The notes: a model not told the origin generated them from the sequence alone. Positions 45,945 through 56,566 are shown, counted from the first letter of the stretch. The stretch is 64,000 bases of DNA from Mycobacterium paragordonae (GCF_003614435.1 NZ_CP025546.1:4216001-4280000); one strand, 5' to 3'. Numbers and translations are program-made.

Positions 45945-46913
45945 ATGAAATACGTTCAGGTCGAGGGCGTCGGGCAGGTCAGTCGGATCGGGCTCGGCAC
46001 GTGGCAGTTCGGCTCGCGGGAGTGGGGTTACGGAGACAACTACGCCTCCGGGGCCGCACGCGACATCGTGCAGCGCGCCCGCGCCCTCGGCGTCACCCTG
46101 TTCGACACCGCCGAGGTGTACGGCCTGGGCAAGAGCGAGCGGATCCTGGGCGAGGCACTGGGCGACGAACGCGCCGAGGTGGCGGTCGCCAGCAAGATCT
46201 TCCCGGTCGCGCCGTTCCCCGCGGTGATCAAGCAGCGCGAACGCGCCAGCGCCCGGCGGCTGCAGCTGGACCGCATTCCGCTGTACCAGGTCCATCAGCC
46301 CAACCCGGTCGTCCCGGACACGGTGATCATGCCGGGCATGCGCGACCTGCTCGACGAGGGCAAGATCGGCGCCGCGGGTGTCTCGAACTACTCACTCAGC
46401 CGCTGGCAGCAGGCCGACGCGGCGCTGGGCCGCCCCGTCATCAGCAACCAGGTGCATTTCTCCCTGGCTCACCCACGCGCTCTTGACCACATGGTTCCCT
46501 TTGCTGAGCGGGAGAACCGCATCGTCATCGCCTACAGTCCGCTGGCTCAGGGTCTGCTGGGCGGCAAGTACGGCGTCGACAACCGCCCCGGCGGCGTTCG
46601 CGCGGTCAACCCCCTGTTCGGTACCGAAAACCTGCGCCGCATCGAACCGCTGCTGCAAACGCTCCGCGATGTCGCGTCCGACGTCGGCGCTCAGCCCGCG
46701 CAGGTCGCGCTGGCCTGGCTGATCAGTTTGCCGGGCGTGGTCGCCATCCCCGGGGCGTCCAGCGTGGAGCAATTGGAGTTCAACGTGGCGGCGGCCGAAG
46801 TCGAACTTCCCGCCGAGTCGCGCGACGCTCTCACCGAGGCGGCGCGCGCGTTCAAGCCGGCGTCCACGGGACGCTTCCTCACCGACCTGGTTCGCGAGAA
46901 ACTCGGCCGGTAG
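45945..46913 (+). CDS. Aldo/keto reductase
   Basis: This 322-residue AKR has the family motifs LFDTAEVYGLGKSE (catalytic Asp and Tyr), VASKIFP (Lys) and LYQVHQPNP (His), and C-terminal cofactor-binding IPGASSVEQLEFNVAAAE. It reduces carbonyls with NAD(P)H. ATG at 45945 is used; the upstream ORF extends across the VOC start and is not used. It is divergent from the VOC gene with a 78-bp gap. No specific substrate can be read. Confidence 0.9.
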   Translation: MKYVQVEGVGQVSRIGLGTWQFGSREWGYGDNYASGAARDIVQRARALGVTLFDTAEVYGLGKSERILGEALGDERAEVAVASKIFPVAPFPAVIKQRERASARRLQLDRIPLYQVHQPNPVVPDTVIMPGMRDLLDEGKIGAAGVSNYSLSRWQQADAALGRPVISNQVHFSLAHPRALDHMVPFAERENRIVIAYSPLAQGLLGGKYGVDNRPGGVRAVNPLFGTENLRRIEPLLQTLRDVASDVGAQPAQVALAWLISLPGVVAIPGASSVEQLEFNVAAAEVELPAESRDALTEAARAFKPASTGRFLTDLVREKLGR

Positions 46914-46914
46914 G

Positions 46915-47211
46915 TCAGCTGGAGACGCGCCGGCGACTCAACGGGGCCGTGAAGCCTCCCGTGTCGTCGAAGCCCGCCCATTGCCCGTCGTCGCACACTT
47001 CCATGCGCCAGCCGAGCTGGTAGCGACCGGCAATGGTGTCAGCAAACCACCGGTGCGCAGCCTCCGCGTTATCGAAATTCCTGGTCGCGACGATCACGCC
47101 CCGCGGATCGATCGCCCGAAACACAGCCATGAGATGCGGATATCCGTTCCGGCCGGCTTTCAATCCCACAACCTGCCCTGACCTCAGCCGTAACACTGAG
47201 GCCACGCACAC
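46915..47211 (-). CDS. Small hypothetical protein
   Basis: This 98-residue ORF starts at GTG 47211, or has 71 residues from ATG 47130 (MAVFRAIDPRGVIVATRNFDN). The C-terminal half has a plausible folded core (DNAEAAHRWFADTI, GWRMEVCDDGQWAGFDD). No family is recognised and no good ribosome binding site is visible for either start. It converges with the aldo/keto reductase (1-bp gap) and lies downstream of htpG on the same strand. Confidence 0.5.
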   Translation of the reverse strand: MCVASVLRLRSGQVVGLKAGRNGYPHLMAVFRAIDPRGVIVATRNFDNAEAAHRWFADTIAGRYQLGWRMEVCDDGQWAGFDDTGGFTAPLSRRRVSS

Positions 47212-47213
47212 GA

Positions 47214-47242
47214 CACGCCCTTGGGTTCAAGGGATGGGCGTG
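47214..47242. terminator. Hairpin downstream of htpG
   Basis: CACGCCC (47214-47220) and GGGCGTG (47236-47242) can pair around a 15-nt loop, 40 bp beyond the htpG stop on the minus strand. There is no T tract, so terminator function is only likely by position. Confidence 0.4.
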
Positions 47243-47281
47243 CGTAGCTTCTATCTCGGCGAGGCACGCGAGCCGGAACCG

Positions 47282-49228
<1,947 letters not shown>

Positions 49229-49402
49229 GCCAATCCTCCTGCGACGTACTTCGGCCCTGCCAAGGGCGATCACCCCTTGTAAGGGCGATCGGTCCTGAAT
49301 GTAGCGAGACGCCGAAAGCGAGCGCGGCGGGGGTCGGCAAGGTGGCCCCGGTTGGACGAAGCGTCCATCACCGGACCGAACGGCGAATCGCAGACGCGGG
49401 CT

Positions 49403-49415
49403 TACACTTCATCCG
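49403..49415 (+). promoter_or_regulatory. Sequence shared upstream of both lanM genes (copy 1)
   Basis: TACACTTCATCCG lies 70 bp before the first lanM start. The same sequence with one change (TACACTTCGTCCG) lies 54 bp before the second. TACACT fits a mycobacterial -10 hexamer (TANNNT), so this may be the core promoter of each synthetase. Confidence 0.45.
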
Positions 49416-49472
49416 CTGGGGCGGATCGGCGCGCCGACCGCAGCCTTGATCGAGGCGCGGAGGGAACACGGT

Positions 49473-52400
49473 ATGGACACTTCCTATGAGCGCCTGATCG
49501 TTGGTGCTGCCACCATCGACGAGTTGTTGTCCGACGATTTCGAATCTCTACCGGGTCAGAAAACGGACACCGACCAAGCGACCCGGCGTCTGGCGGCCTG
49601 GTGCCGCTCGTGCGCCAGTGGTGATTGGCGTCAATTTGCTCGTCGTCTGCAACGCGAAGGATGGGATTTTCCCTTCGTGTTGGAGCGATTCGCCAGCGTT
49701 CGTCGCAAGCCCTCGGCGCCGCTACCGGCTTGGATCGAAGACGCGGTCTGGATCGACGCGGCCCTGCGCTCTGCTGGCGGCCGGGCCGCAGAGTCCGTGC
49801 CCGGATCGGGCAAACCCGTTGCCTTCGAACAGCTTCTGCTACCGGTGGTCGACGAGGCCGAGGTTCGGTTGTGGTCCGGGGTCGACGCGCAGACTTCGGC
49901 TCTCTTCACCGATCACGCCCGCGCAGGCCTGCGTGATGCGCTGCTGCAGCACCTGTCTGGCCTGTGCGCGCCGGCGCTCTACGCATTGTTGGACACGGTG
50001 CGCCCGACGGGCTACCGGAAGTTCGTGGCTGACATGAAGGCAGACGGCTTTCAGCGCCTGTTCGAAACCAAGCCGGTGTTCTTGCGTCTGATCGCCACAA
50101 TGACCCGCCAATGGATTGATGCGACAAGAGAACTCATTGAACGACTCGGCGCCGACCTGTCGGTGCTTCGCGCTGATCTGGTCGTCATGACCGCGGAAAT
50201 TCGCGTTACGGGCATACACAGCGACCTCGGCGACCAACACAACGGTGGCCGCTCAGTGCACATCGTCACGTTCACCGACGACACCCGAATCGTCTACAAG
50301 CCCAAGGATCTCGGCGTCGACGTCGCCTGGCACACCCTGGTCGAACGACTCAACCGCTCCGGGCCACCGGTCGATCTGCGGGCCCCGCGCGCGCTGGCCC
50401 GCCGAGGTTACGGGTGGACCGAATTCATCGAGCACGCCGGCTGCTCAGATGAGCAGGCCGTCGAGCGCTACTTCCGCCGCGCCGGCGCCTGGTTGGCGCT
50501 GTTCTTCTGTTTCGCCGCCGGCGACATGCACCACGAGAACATCATTGCCGCCGGCGACCACCCGGTGCCCATTGACATCGAAACCATCCTGCAGGCCGCA
50601 CTCGACCGGCCTGATGCAGACGTTCCGGACAGTGAAGCCCATCAGGCCGCAATGAAGACCATCGCCGATTCGGTCATGATGGTGCGCCTGATCCCGTCCT
50701 ACCTGCGCTGGAACGATACCGAGGTGGGGGCCATCGGCGGATTGCTGTCGGGCTGGGCCGCCGGAGGCGGAATCCGGTGGACCGACATCAACACCGACGC
50801 GATGCGTCCCACCCGAGCCCCGGATACCGGTTCCGTCACGCCGAACCTGCCCCACGTCGGCGGCCGCTACGCCAAGTTCGCCGACCATGTCGACGCCTTC
50901 GTCGCGGGATTCGAAGACTATGCCGGATTTCTCGCCAGATGGCGCGCTTCCACCGCGCCCGGCAGCCTATTGGAGGGTTTCGCCGGCCTGCCGGTCCGCA
51001 GGGTACTGCGTCCCACCAGGTTCTATGCCATGTTGCTGCAACGCCTCAAAGACCCGCGGCGCATGGACGACGGCGTAATGTGGTCCGCACAAGCGGATTT
51101 CGTAGCGAGGATGTCTGATTGGGACAACGACCTCGATCCACAGTCGCCACTGGTGCGGGCGGAGCGGTTGGCACTTTCGGCGTTGAACGTGCCATATTTC
51201 ACGATGTCCAGCGATGACATGGATATTCGCGATGGCGTCGGTATCTCGGTTCGCGCCGGCGGAGTATCCGGCCTGGATCACGCGGCGGCTCTGGCCGACA
51301 GCCTCGACGATGCGGGGACGCGCTGGCAGGTCACGATTATCCGCCAGAACATGGAATCCTTTGCGTCCGAACGTAAATCAGCAACATTCGGCGAGCCGCA
51401 ACCCGATCCCGACGACAGCGGCACGCTGACGACAGAGATGTTCGCGGTGGAGGCCAACAGGATCGCCGAGGACCTGTCCCGGTACGCGGTTCGCCGCGGA
51501 CCCGGTGCGGCATGGATCGCGCTCGACTGGATGGGCGATTCGGATCTCTTCCAACTGGTCTGCCTGGGGCCGGGCCTTTACAACGGAGTGTCCGGAATCG
51601 GGGTCTTTCTGGCCGCCCACGCGGCCGTGACGGGGCGTAGCAGTTCAGCCGAACTGGCACTGGCGTGCCTGACGCACCTGCGGAAGGTACTGAACAGCCA
51701 TAACGCCGCGCGGTACGCCCGCTCGCTGGGCATCGGCGGGGGCGACGGCCTGGGGTCCGTCATTTATTCGCTGACTTTGATAGGAAAATGCTTGCAGGAC
51801 AACGAGGTGCTGTCCGACGCGCAAGTTGCGGCAGCACTGTTCACCGACGATCTGATCGCCGCCGACAATCGGCTCGACGTCGTCGGCGGCAGTGCCGGCG
51901 CCATCCTCTGTCTGCTTCGTCTCTACCGCGACAGCGGATCTCGCGAGGTGCTCGCCAGCGCGATCCGTTGCGGGGAGCACCTCTTGGAGCAGCCCAGGAT
52001 CGGAGAGCACGGGCGACGCACCTGGAGTGGAAAGGGTACGAGCTCGTTGGATTTCAACGGTATGTCGCACGGCGCGTCGGGTTACGCCTACGCCTTCGCA
52101 TCATTGGCCCAGGTGACCGGTCGCGACGAATTCGCTGTCGCCGCAGTGGAATGCATCGCGTTCGAGGATGCCAGCTACGACCCAGAGCACCACAACTGGT
52201 TCGACCTTGATAGCGACGGCCGACAGGTCTGGGCGTTCAAATGGTGTCACGGCGCGCCGGGCATCGGTTTGGCTCGGATCGCCATGGCCGGATGCGCACA
52301 CGCCGACCTCCCGCTGTTGCAGCGCGACATCACCAACGCGGTGATCGGGGTGGAAGACGGGTGGGCCGGTGTCAATCGCGACACCTTGTGCTGTGGCACG

Positions 52401-52640
52401 CTGGGCAGCGTCGAATTTCTCAGTGCCGCAGGCACCGCATTGAACCGGCAGGAGCTTCAACAGGTTTCGTCGCAGCGGCTGATGAGTGTTGTGGCAACCG
52501 CCGCTCGCCGTGGCGATTATCGGTGGGGTGGCGGCACCCGGCGGTTCAACCCGGGCATGTTCCGGGGGCTGGCCGGCGTCGGCTATACGATCCTGCGCCG
52601 AATCGATGGCACGCTTCCCAATGTCCTGGTCTGGGAATAG
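49473..52640 (+). CDS. lanM: Class II lanthipeptide synthetase LanM (copy 1)
   Basis: This 1055-residue bifunctional enzyme phosphorylates and eliminates Ser/Thr in a precursor peptide, then adds Cys thiols to form lanthionine rings. The N-terminal dehydratase (DUF4135, about 100-600) shows the kinase-like residues: DLGDQHNGGRSVHIV, VYKPKD (K276), GDMHHENII (351-357) and PIDIETI (D368, E370). The C-terminal LanC-like cyclase (about 670-1055) has MSHGASG (H866), WCHGAPG (C925) and LCCGTLG (C973, C974). The last replaces the usual CHG with CCG, implying a three-cysteine zinc site as in ProcM. ATG at 49473 has GGAGGG upstream. It converges on precursor gene 1. Complete and apparently intact. Confidence 0.93.
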   Translation: MDTSYERLIVGAATIDELLSDDFESLPGQKTDTDQATRRLAAWCRSCASGDWRQFARRLQREGWDFPFVLERFASVRRKPSAPLPAWIEDAVWIDAALRSAGGRAAESVPGSGKPVAFEQLLLPVVDEAEVRLWSGVDAQTSALFTDHARAGLRDALLQHLSGLCAPALYALLDTVRPTGYRKFVADMKADGFQRLFETKPVFLRLIATMTRQWIDATRELIERLGADLSVLRADLVVMTAEIRVTGIHSDLGDQHNGGRSVHIVTFTDDTRIVYKPKDLGVDVAWHTLVERLNRSGPPVDLRAPRALARRGYGWTEFIEHAGCSDEQAVERYFRRAGAWLALFFCFAAGDMHHENIIAAGDHPVPIDIETILQAALDRPDADVPDSEAHQAAMKTIADSVMMVRLIPSYLRWNDTEVGAIGGLLSGWAAGGGIRWTDINTDAMRPTRAPDTGSVTPNLPHVGGRYAKFADHVDAFVAGFEDYAGFLARWRASTAPGSLLEGFAGLPVRRVLRPTRFYAMLLQRLKDPRRMDDGVMWSAQADFVARMSDWDNDLDPQSPLVRAERLALSALNVPYFTMSSDDMDIRDGVGISVRAGGVSGLDHAAALADSLDDAGTRWQVTIIRQNMESFASERKSATFGEPQPDPDDSGTLTTEMFAVEANRIAEDLSRYAVRRGPGAAWIALDWMGDSDLFQLVCLGPGLYNGVSGIGVFLAAHAAVTGRSSSAELALACLTHLRKVLNSHNAARYARSLGIGGGDGLGSVIYSLTLIGKCLQDNEVLSDAQVAAALFTDDLIAADNRLDVVGGSAGAILCLLRLYRDSGSREVLASAIRCGEHLLEQPRIGEHGRRTWSGKGTSSLDFNGMSHGASGYAYAFASLAQVTGRDEFAVAAVECIAFEDASYDPEHHNWFDLDSDGRQVWAFKWCHGAPGIGLARIAMAGCAHADLPLLQRDITNAVIGVEDGWAGVNRDTLCCGTLGSVEFLSAAGTALNRQELQQVSSQRLMSVVATAARRGDYRWGGGTRRFNPGMFRGLAGVGYTILRRIDGTLPNVLVWE

Positions 52641-52723
52641 TAACGGCTCTACAGCCCGCTCCAAGAGAACGGCGGTGTGAACATCCAGGAGACGGCCAAT
52701 ATGCCGGACCCTTGCGCCAAAGG

Positions 52724-52903
52724 TTAGGCCCAGTCGTCTTTACACTTACAGGTCGCACACAACGAGGTGTTCGACGGAGTGCAGTTCAACGTGTCCTCGG
52801 CACCGCTGCCCATGCCGGCGGCGGCTTCGATGGCCTCGTCAGAGAATCCGAATGCGAAGATGTCTTCCTCGGACGGAGCAAAGTCGATAGTCATGTGATT
52901 CAT
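52724..52903 (-). CDS. lanA1: Lanthipeptide precursor peptide 1 (LanA1)
   Basis: This is a 59-residue peptide. Residues 1-30 form an acidic class II leader ending GFSDEAIEAAAG, and cleavage after Gly30 is inferred. The 29-residue core has four Cys (41, 49, 52, 54) and seven Ser/Thr (S33, T38, T42, S44, T46, S47, T51), with segments CTPSNTSLCATCKCK and end DDWA, so up to four thioether rings are possible. ATG at 52903 has GAAGGGAA upstream; an ATG nine codons earlier is less likely. It converges with lanM copy 1 (83-bp gap) and is divergent from lanM copy 2. A DosR-like box lies 75-88 bp upstream. Confidence 0.88.
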   Translation of the reverse strand: MNHMTIDFAPSEEDIFAFGFSDEAIEAAAGMGSGAEDTLNCTPSNTSLCATCKCKDDWA

Positions 52904-52977
52904 GGCGTAATTCCCTTCGCGCGGCCTCATGAGAGATGTTGGACCTCGATTTTCACTCCGACCGCCCCTCTCTACTA

Positions 52978-52991
52978 GGGGCTTTGGTCCT
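52978..52991. promoter_or_regulatory. DosR-box-like palindrome upstream of lanA1
   Basis: The core GGGGCTTTGGTCCT matches 11 of 14 positions of GGGACTWWAGTCCC. On the minus strand it reads AGGACCAAAGCCCC, preceded by TTG as in the consensus flank. It lies 75-88 bp upstream of lanA1 and 109-122 bp upstream of the second lanM. The flank CTACTAGGG resembles CTGCTAGGG at the lanA2 site. Confidence 0.65.
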
Positions 52992-53045
52992 CAAGGTCGG
53001 GTAACCCCGGCGCGTCAACCCTGCGGGAAGTACTTTGACGGGACC

Positions 53046-53058
53046 TACACTTCGTCCG
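53046..53058 (+). promoter_or_regulatory. Sequence shared upstream of both lanM genes (copy 2)
   Basis: TACACTTCGTCCG lies 54 bp before the second lanM start and differs by one base from the copy at 49403. It is the only clear identity in the two upstream regions, which suggests retained promoter function after duplication. Confidence 0.45.
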
Positions 53059-53099
53059 GCCAGGATGGGCGTGACGTGTCGCGGTGGGAAAGGGGTGAG

Positions 53100-56000
53100 A
53101 TGGAAACATTCTCAGAGCGCCTGGTTGTAGCCGCGTCGACCATCGATGAGTTGATGTCCGAGAACATCGAACCGTTGCCGGGTCAGAAGACCGACACCGA
53201 TCGCGCCGCATTGCGTCTGGCGGCCTGGTGCCGCTCGAGCGCCAGCGGCGATTGGCGCCAATTCACCCGACGACTGCACCGTGACGGATGGGATTTTCCC
53301 ATGGTGCTGGAAAGATTCGCCAGCGTCCGCCGCACATCCTCGGCGCCCGCACCGCCCTGGGTCGGCGACGCGGTCTGGATCGACGCTGCGCTGCGCTCTT
53401 CTGGCGGCCACGCCGCGGAGTCCGCCCCCGAATCGAGGAAACCCGTTGCCTTCGAACAGCTTCTGCTGCCGGTGGTTCACCAGGCGGACGCCCGGATGTG
53501 GGCCGGCGTTGCTGAGCGGGCGGCCGGTATGCTCGCCGACACAGCCCGCGCAAGCCTGCGTCAGGCGCTGCTGCAGCAGCTGTCCGAGTTGTGTGCGCCG
53601 GCACTCTATACGGAGTTCGACAACGCGCGCGCGAGCCGGGCGGCGTCGAGCTACCAGCACTTCGTCACCGAGATGGGGGCAGCCGGCTTTCGGCGACTGT
53701 TCGAGGCCAAACCCGTGCTGTCGCGGCTGATCGCCGTCATGACGCGCCAATGGATCGACACCACAACAGAACTCGTCACGCGTCTGGACACCGACCTGCC
53801 GGCAATCCGTACCGAGTTGCTCGGCGGGGCCGACCCTGGTCACGTCACGGGCATCCACGGCGATCTCGGCGACCCACACCGGGGCGGCCGCTCGGTACAC
53901 ATCGTGATGTTCGCAGATGGCGCACGAATCGTCTACAAGCCCAAAGACTTACGAATCGACGTCGCTCTGTGCGACCTGGTTGACCGGATAAACCGGGCCG
54001 CCCCGCCACTCGAGTTGAGGGCGGTCCGCGCATTGGCGTGCGCAGGCTACGGCTGGACTGAGTTCATCGAGCACGCGCCCTGCGCTGATCAGCAGGGCTT
54101 CGAGCGCTACTTCGCCCGCGCCGGCGCGTGGCTGGCCCTGTTCCACTGTCTGGCCGCCAGCGACATACACCAAGAGAACATCATCGCCGCCGGCGAACAC
54201 CCGGTGCCGATCGACGTCGAGACACTGCTACAGCCCGCAATGCAGGAGCCTGCGGACCAGGCCCCCGAGAGCCAGGCGTTTCACGACGCGCTGGAGATCG
54301 TCGCAAATTCGGCCATGAGCGTGGGCTTGCTCCCTTCCTACGAACGTTCTGCGGACAACAAAGTCTTTGCGAGCGGCGGGTTGGTTTCGGACTGGAACGT
54401 TAAGACGTCGATTCGCTGGACAGACATCAACACCGACGCCATGCGCCCCATACGATCGCGCGAAGCCGGCAAGACCACGCCCAACCTCCCACGTGTCGGT
54501 AGCTGCCACGCCCGATTCATCGACCATCTGGACGCTCTGTTGACGGGTTTCGAAGACTACGCGGGATTCCTCGCCGCGTCGCCGGTGGACGCGGCGCTGG
54601 ACGGGTTCGCCGGCCTACCGGTCCGTATTGTGCCCCGCCCGACCAAGTTCTACGCCATGATGCTGTCGCGTCTGCGAGACCACCGGGCCATGAATGACGG
54701 CGTGCTCTGGTCGGCGCAAGCCGACTTCGTCGCCAGGCTGGCCGATTGGGATACCGACAACGACCCACGATGGCCTTTGCTGGAGGCAGAACGTTCGGCT
54801 CTTCTCACGATGAACGTACCGTTTTTCACCTCGCCCAGCGATGGCACCGACCTCCGCGATGACACCGGGATTTCCATCAGCTCGCCAGGGGTCTCCGGAG
54901 TAGACCGCGCGAGGGCGCGCATCCGCGGTCTCGAACCGCGCGAAATAGCGTGGCAACTCACGGTCATTCGGCAGAACATGGAGTCATTCCGCGGCCCAGC
55001 CGGCATCTCGGCGGGAAATGTCGAGCCGAGCCCGGGCTCGGGCGATGTCAACGAACCGACCCGGGAGATGTTCATCGCCGAGGCCGACCGGGTCGCCACT
55101 GAACTGACGCGTTACGCGATCCGCCGGGGAACGGCCGCGGCCTGGATCGCTCTCGACTGGTCGAGTGATTCCGACACCTTCGAGTTGATCTGCCTGGGCC
55201 ATGACCTCTACAACGGCGTATCAGGAATTGCGCTCTTCTTCGCCGCACACGCAGCCGTGACGGGGTGCACCCCTTCCCACGAGCTTGCGCTGGCCGCGGT
55301 TGCGCACCTTCGCAAAGAATTGCGTGGCCACAATGCGGCGCCGGCGGCCCGTGCGCTGGGACTAGGTGGTGGCTCGGGCCTCGCGTCAATCGTCTATGCG
55401 CTTGCCGTGATGTCGAAATGCTTGCGTGATGAAGCACTGCTGGCCGATGCGCAGGCCGTGGCGGCGCTCATCACCGACGATCTGATCGCGGCGGACAAGC
55501 AGTTGGACGTCATGGGTGGCAGCGCCGGCGCGATCCTCGGTCTGCTCCGTCTGTATCGCGACACCCGTTCCGGCGATGTGCTGGATTGCGCGACTCGATG
55601 CGGTGAGCATTTGCTTGCCGAGCCCAGGGTCGGACCCGAGGGCCGCCGCAGCTGGAGCAGGCCGAATTCCGGCAAGGCCCTCAACGGGATGTCTCACGGC
55701 GCGGCAGGTTTCGCCTATGCTCTGTCCTCTTTGGCAGCCGCGACGGGACGCCCGGATTTCGCGGTCGCAGCGTCGGAGTGCATCGCGTTCGAGAACTCCA
55801 GCTATAGCCGGGAGCACCACAACTGGCCCGATCTGCGCGGCGACGGAGGAATGCACTGGCCCAGCCAGTGGTGCCACGGGGCACCAGGTATCGGTCTGGC
55901 ACGCATTGCCATTTCCAAACTCCCGCAAGCGGATACCGCGACTCTCACGGCCGACGTTCGTAATGCTCTGCAAGCGGTGGAAAGCGGATGGTCAAGTCAT

Positions 56001-56267
56001 CTGCGGGACACCCTGTGCTGCGGGTCGCTCGGTAGCGTCGAATTCCTCAGCGAGGCAGGATCCGCGTTGGGCCGGCCTGATCTTCGGGAGCTGGCAACGC
56101 GACAGTTGGCCGGGATCATCTGCGCCGCTGCCTCACGGGGTGACTACCGGTGGAGTGCCAGTAGCGGTCGGTTCAACCCGGGATTGTTCCGCGGGCTGGC
56201 AGGCGTCGGCTACACCGCCTTGCGCCGGGTCGACGACTCGCTGCCCGATGTGTTGATCTGGGAGTGA
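53100..56267 (+). CDS. lanM: Class II lanthipeptide synthetase LanM (copy 2)
   Basis: This 1055-residue enzyme has the same length as copy 1 and a clearly similar sequence from end to end. The dehydratase domain has DLGDPHRGGRSVHIV, VYKPKD (K280), SDIHQENII and PIDVETL. The cyclase has MSHGAAG (H866), WCHGAPG (C925) and LCCGSLG (C973, C974), so it too is a CCG-type enzyme; cyclase residue numbers are identical in the two copies. ATG at 53100 (METFSERL) aligns with the copy 1 start and has AGGGGTGAG upstream; the ORF can be read 57 codons further 5', through the DosR box, and that start is rejected. It converges on lanA2 with a 12-bp gap. Confidence 0.93.
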   Translation: METFSERLVVAASTIDELMSENIEPLPGQKTDTDRAALRLAAWCRSSASGDWRQFTRRLHRDGWDFPMVLERFASVRRTSSAPAPPWVGDAVWIDAALRSSGGHAAESAPESRKPVAFEQLLLPVVHQADARMWAGVAERAAGMLADTARASLRQALLQQLSELCAPALYTEFDNARASRAASSYQHFVTEMGAAGFRRLFEAKPVLSRLIAVMTRQWIDTTTELVTRLDTDLPAIRTELLGGADPGHVTGIHGDLGDPHRGGRSVHIVMFADGARIVYKPKDLRIDVALCDLVDRINRAAPPLELRAVRALACAGYGWTEFIEHAPCADQQGFERYFARAGAWLALFHCLAASDIHQENIIAAGEHPVPIDVETLLQPAMQEPADQAPESQAFHDALEIVANSAMSVGLLPSYERSADNKVFASGGLVSDWNVKTSIRWTDINTDAMRPIRSREAGKTTPNLPRVGSCHARFIDHLDALLTGFEDYAGFLAASPVDAALDGFAGLPVRIVPRPTKFYAMMLSRLRDHRAMNDGVLWSAQADFVARLADWDTDNDPRWPLLEAERSALLTMNVPFFTSPSDGTDLRDDTGISISSPGVSGVDRARARIRGLEPREIAWQLTVIRQNMESFRGPAGISAGNVEPSPGSGDVNEPTREMFIAEADRVATELTRYAIRRGTAAAWIALDWSSDSDTFELICLGHDLYNGVSGIALFFAAHAAVTGCTPSHELALAAVAHLRKELRGHNAAPAARALGLGGGSGLASIVYALAVMSKCLRDEALLADAQAVAALITDDLIAADKQLDVMGGSAGAILGLLRLYRDTRSGDVLDCATRCGEHLLAEPRVGPEGRRSWSRPNSGKALNGMSHGAAGFAYALSSLAAATGRPDFAVAASECIAFENSSYSREHHNWPDLRGDGGMHWPSQWCHGAPGIGLARIAISKLPQADTATLTADVRNALQAVESGWSSHLRDTLCCGSLGSVEFLSEAGSALGRPDLRELATRQLAGIICAAASRGDYRWSASSGRFNPGLFRGLAGVGYTALRRVDDSLPDVLIWE

Positions 56268-56279
56268 TCAAAACGGGGG

Positions 56280-56450
56280 TCAGCCGCCGCATGTGTGGAG
56301 AATCGTTTCGTCCCCACAACACCATGCCGAACCCGCATCCGTCTTTTTCGATCCGATCCACCTACTACCCGCCGCGGCTTCGAGGGCATCGTCGGAGACG
56401 TCTCGCATGAAGACGTCCAGCTCGGCCGGTGAAGTCCTGATGTCGTCCAT
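56280..56450 (-). CDS. lanA2: Lanthipeptide precursor peptide 2 (LanA2)
   Basis: This is a 56-residue peptide. Residues 1-28 form a class II leader, LDVFMRDVSDDALEAAAG, closely resembling LanA1's SDEAIEAAAG; cleavage after Gly28 is inferred. The 28-residue core has three Cys (44, 45, 54) and six Ser/Thr (S29, S34, T37, S41, T49, T53), with the end WCCGDETILHTCGG. Up to three rings are possible; adjacent C44-C45 must each pair with upstream or downstream residues. ATG at 56450 has GGGAAGGAA upstream. A near-perfect DosR-like box lies 117-130 bp upstream. It follows the ABC transporter operon on the same strand. Confidence 0.88.
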   Translation of the reverse strand: MDDIRTSPAELDVFMRDVSDDALEAAAGSRWIGSKKTDAGSAWCCGDETILHTCGG

Positions 56451-56566
56451 AGCCGTAGTTCCTTCCCGTAAGTGGTAGCGAGCGCTACGCCTGCGCACCC
56501 GGATATCGAACGAACAGACTCATGCACTGCAGGCTCTACTGTCGGCCGCGGGTGCAGTGGCTGCTA

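Noticed and set aside
47211..47245. GGTTCAA within a hairpin, resembling a tRNA T-loop
   Set aside because: No acceptor, D or anticodon arms can be built around it; it is better read as the hairpin after htpG.
49262..49290. AAGGGCGATC direct repeats between htpG and lanM as a heat-shock operator
   Set aside because: They do not match the CIRCE or HAIR consensus as I know them; reported only as a repeat within the htpG entry.
52701..52727. Eight-codon ORF (MPDPCAKG) with AGGAG upstream, just after the first lanM stop
   Set aside because: Too short, overlaps the end of lanA1 on the other strand, and the spacing could arise by chance; no leader-like features.
52929..53099. 57-codon N-terminal extension of the second lanM
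   Set aside because: It covers the DosR-like box and probable promoter, is not matched in the other copy, and the internal ATG has a good ribosome binding site.
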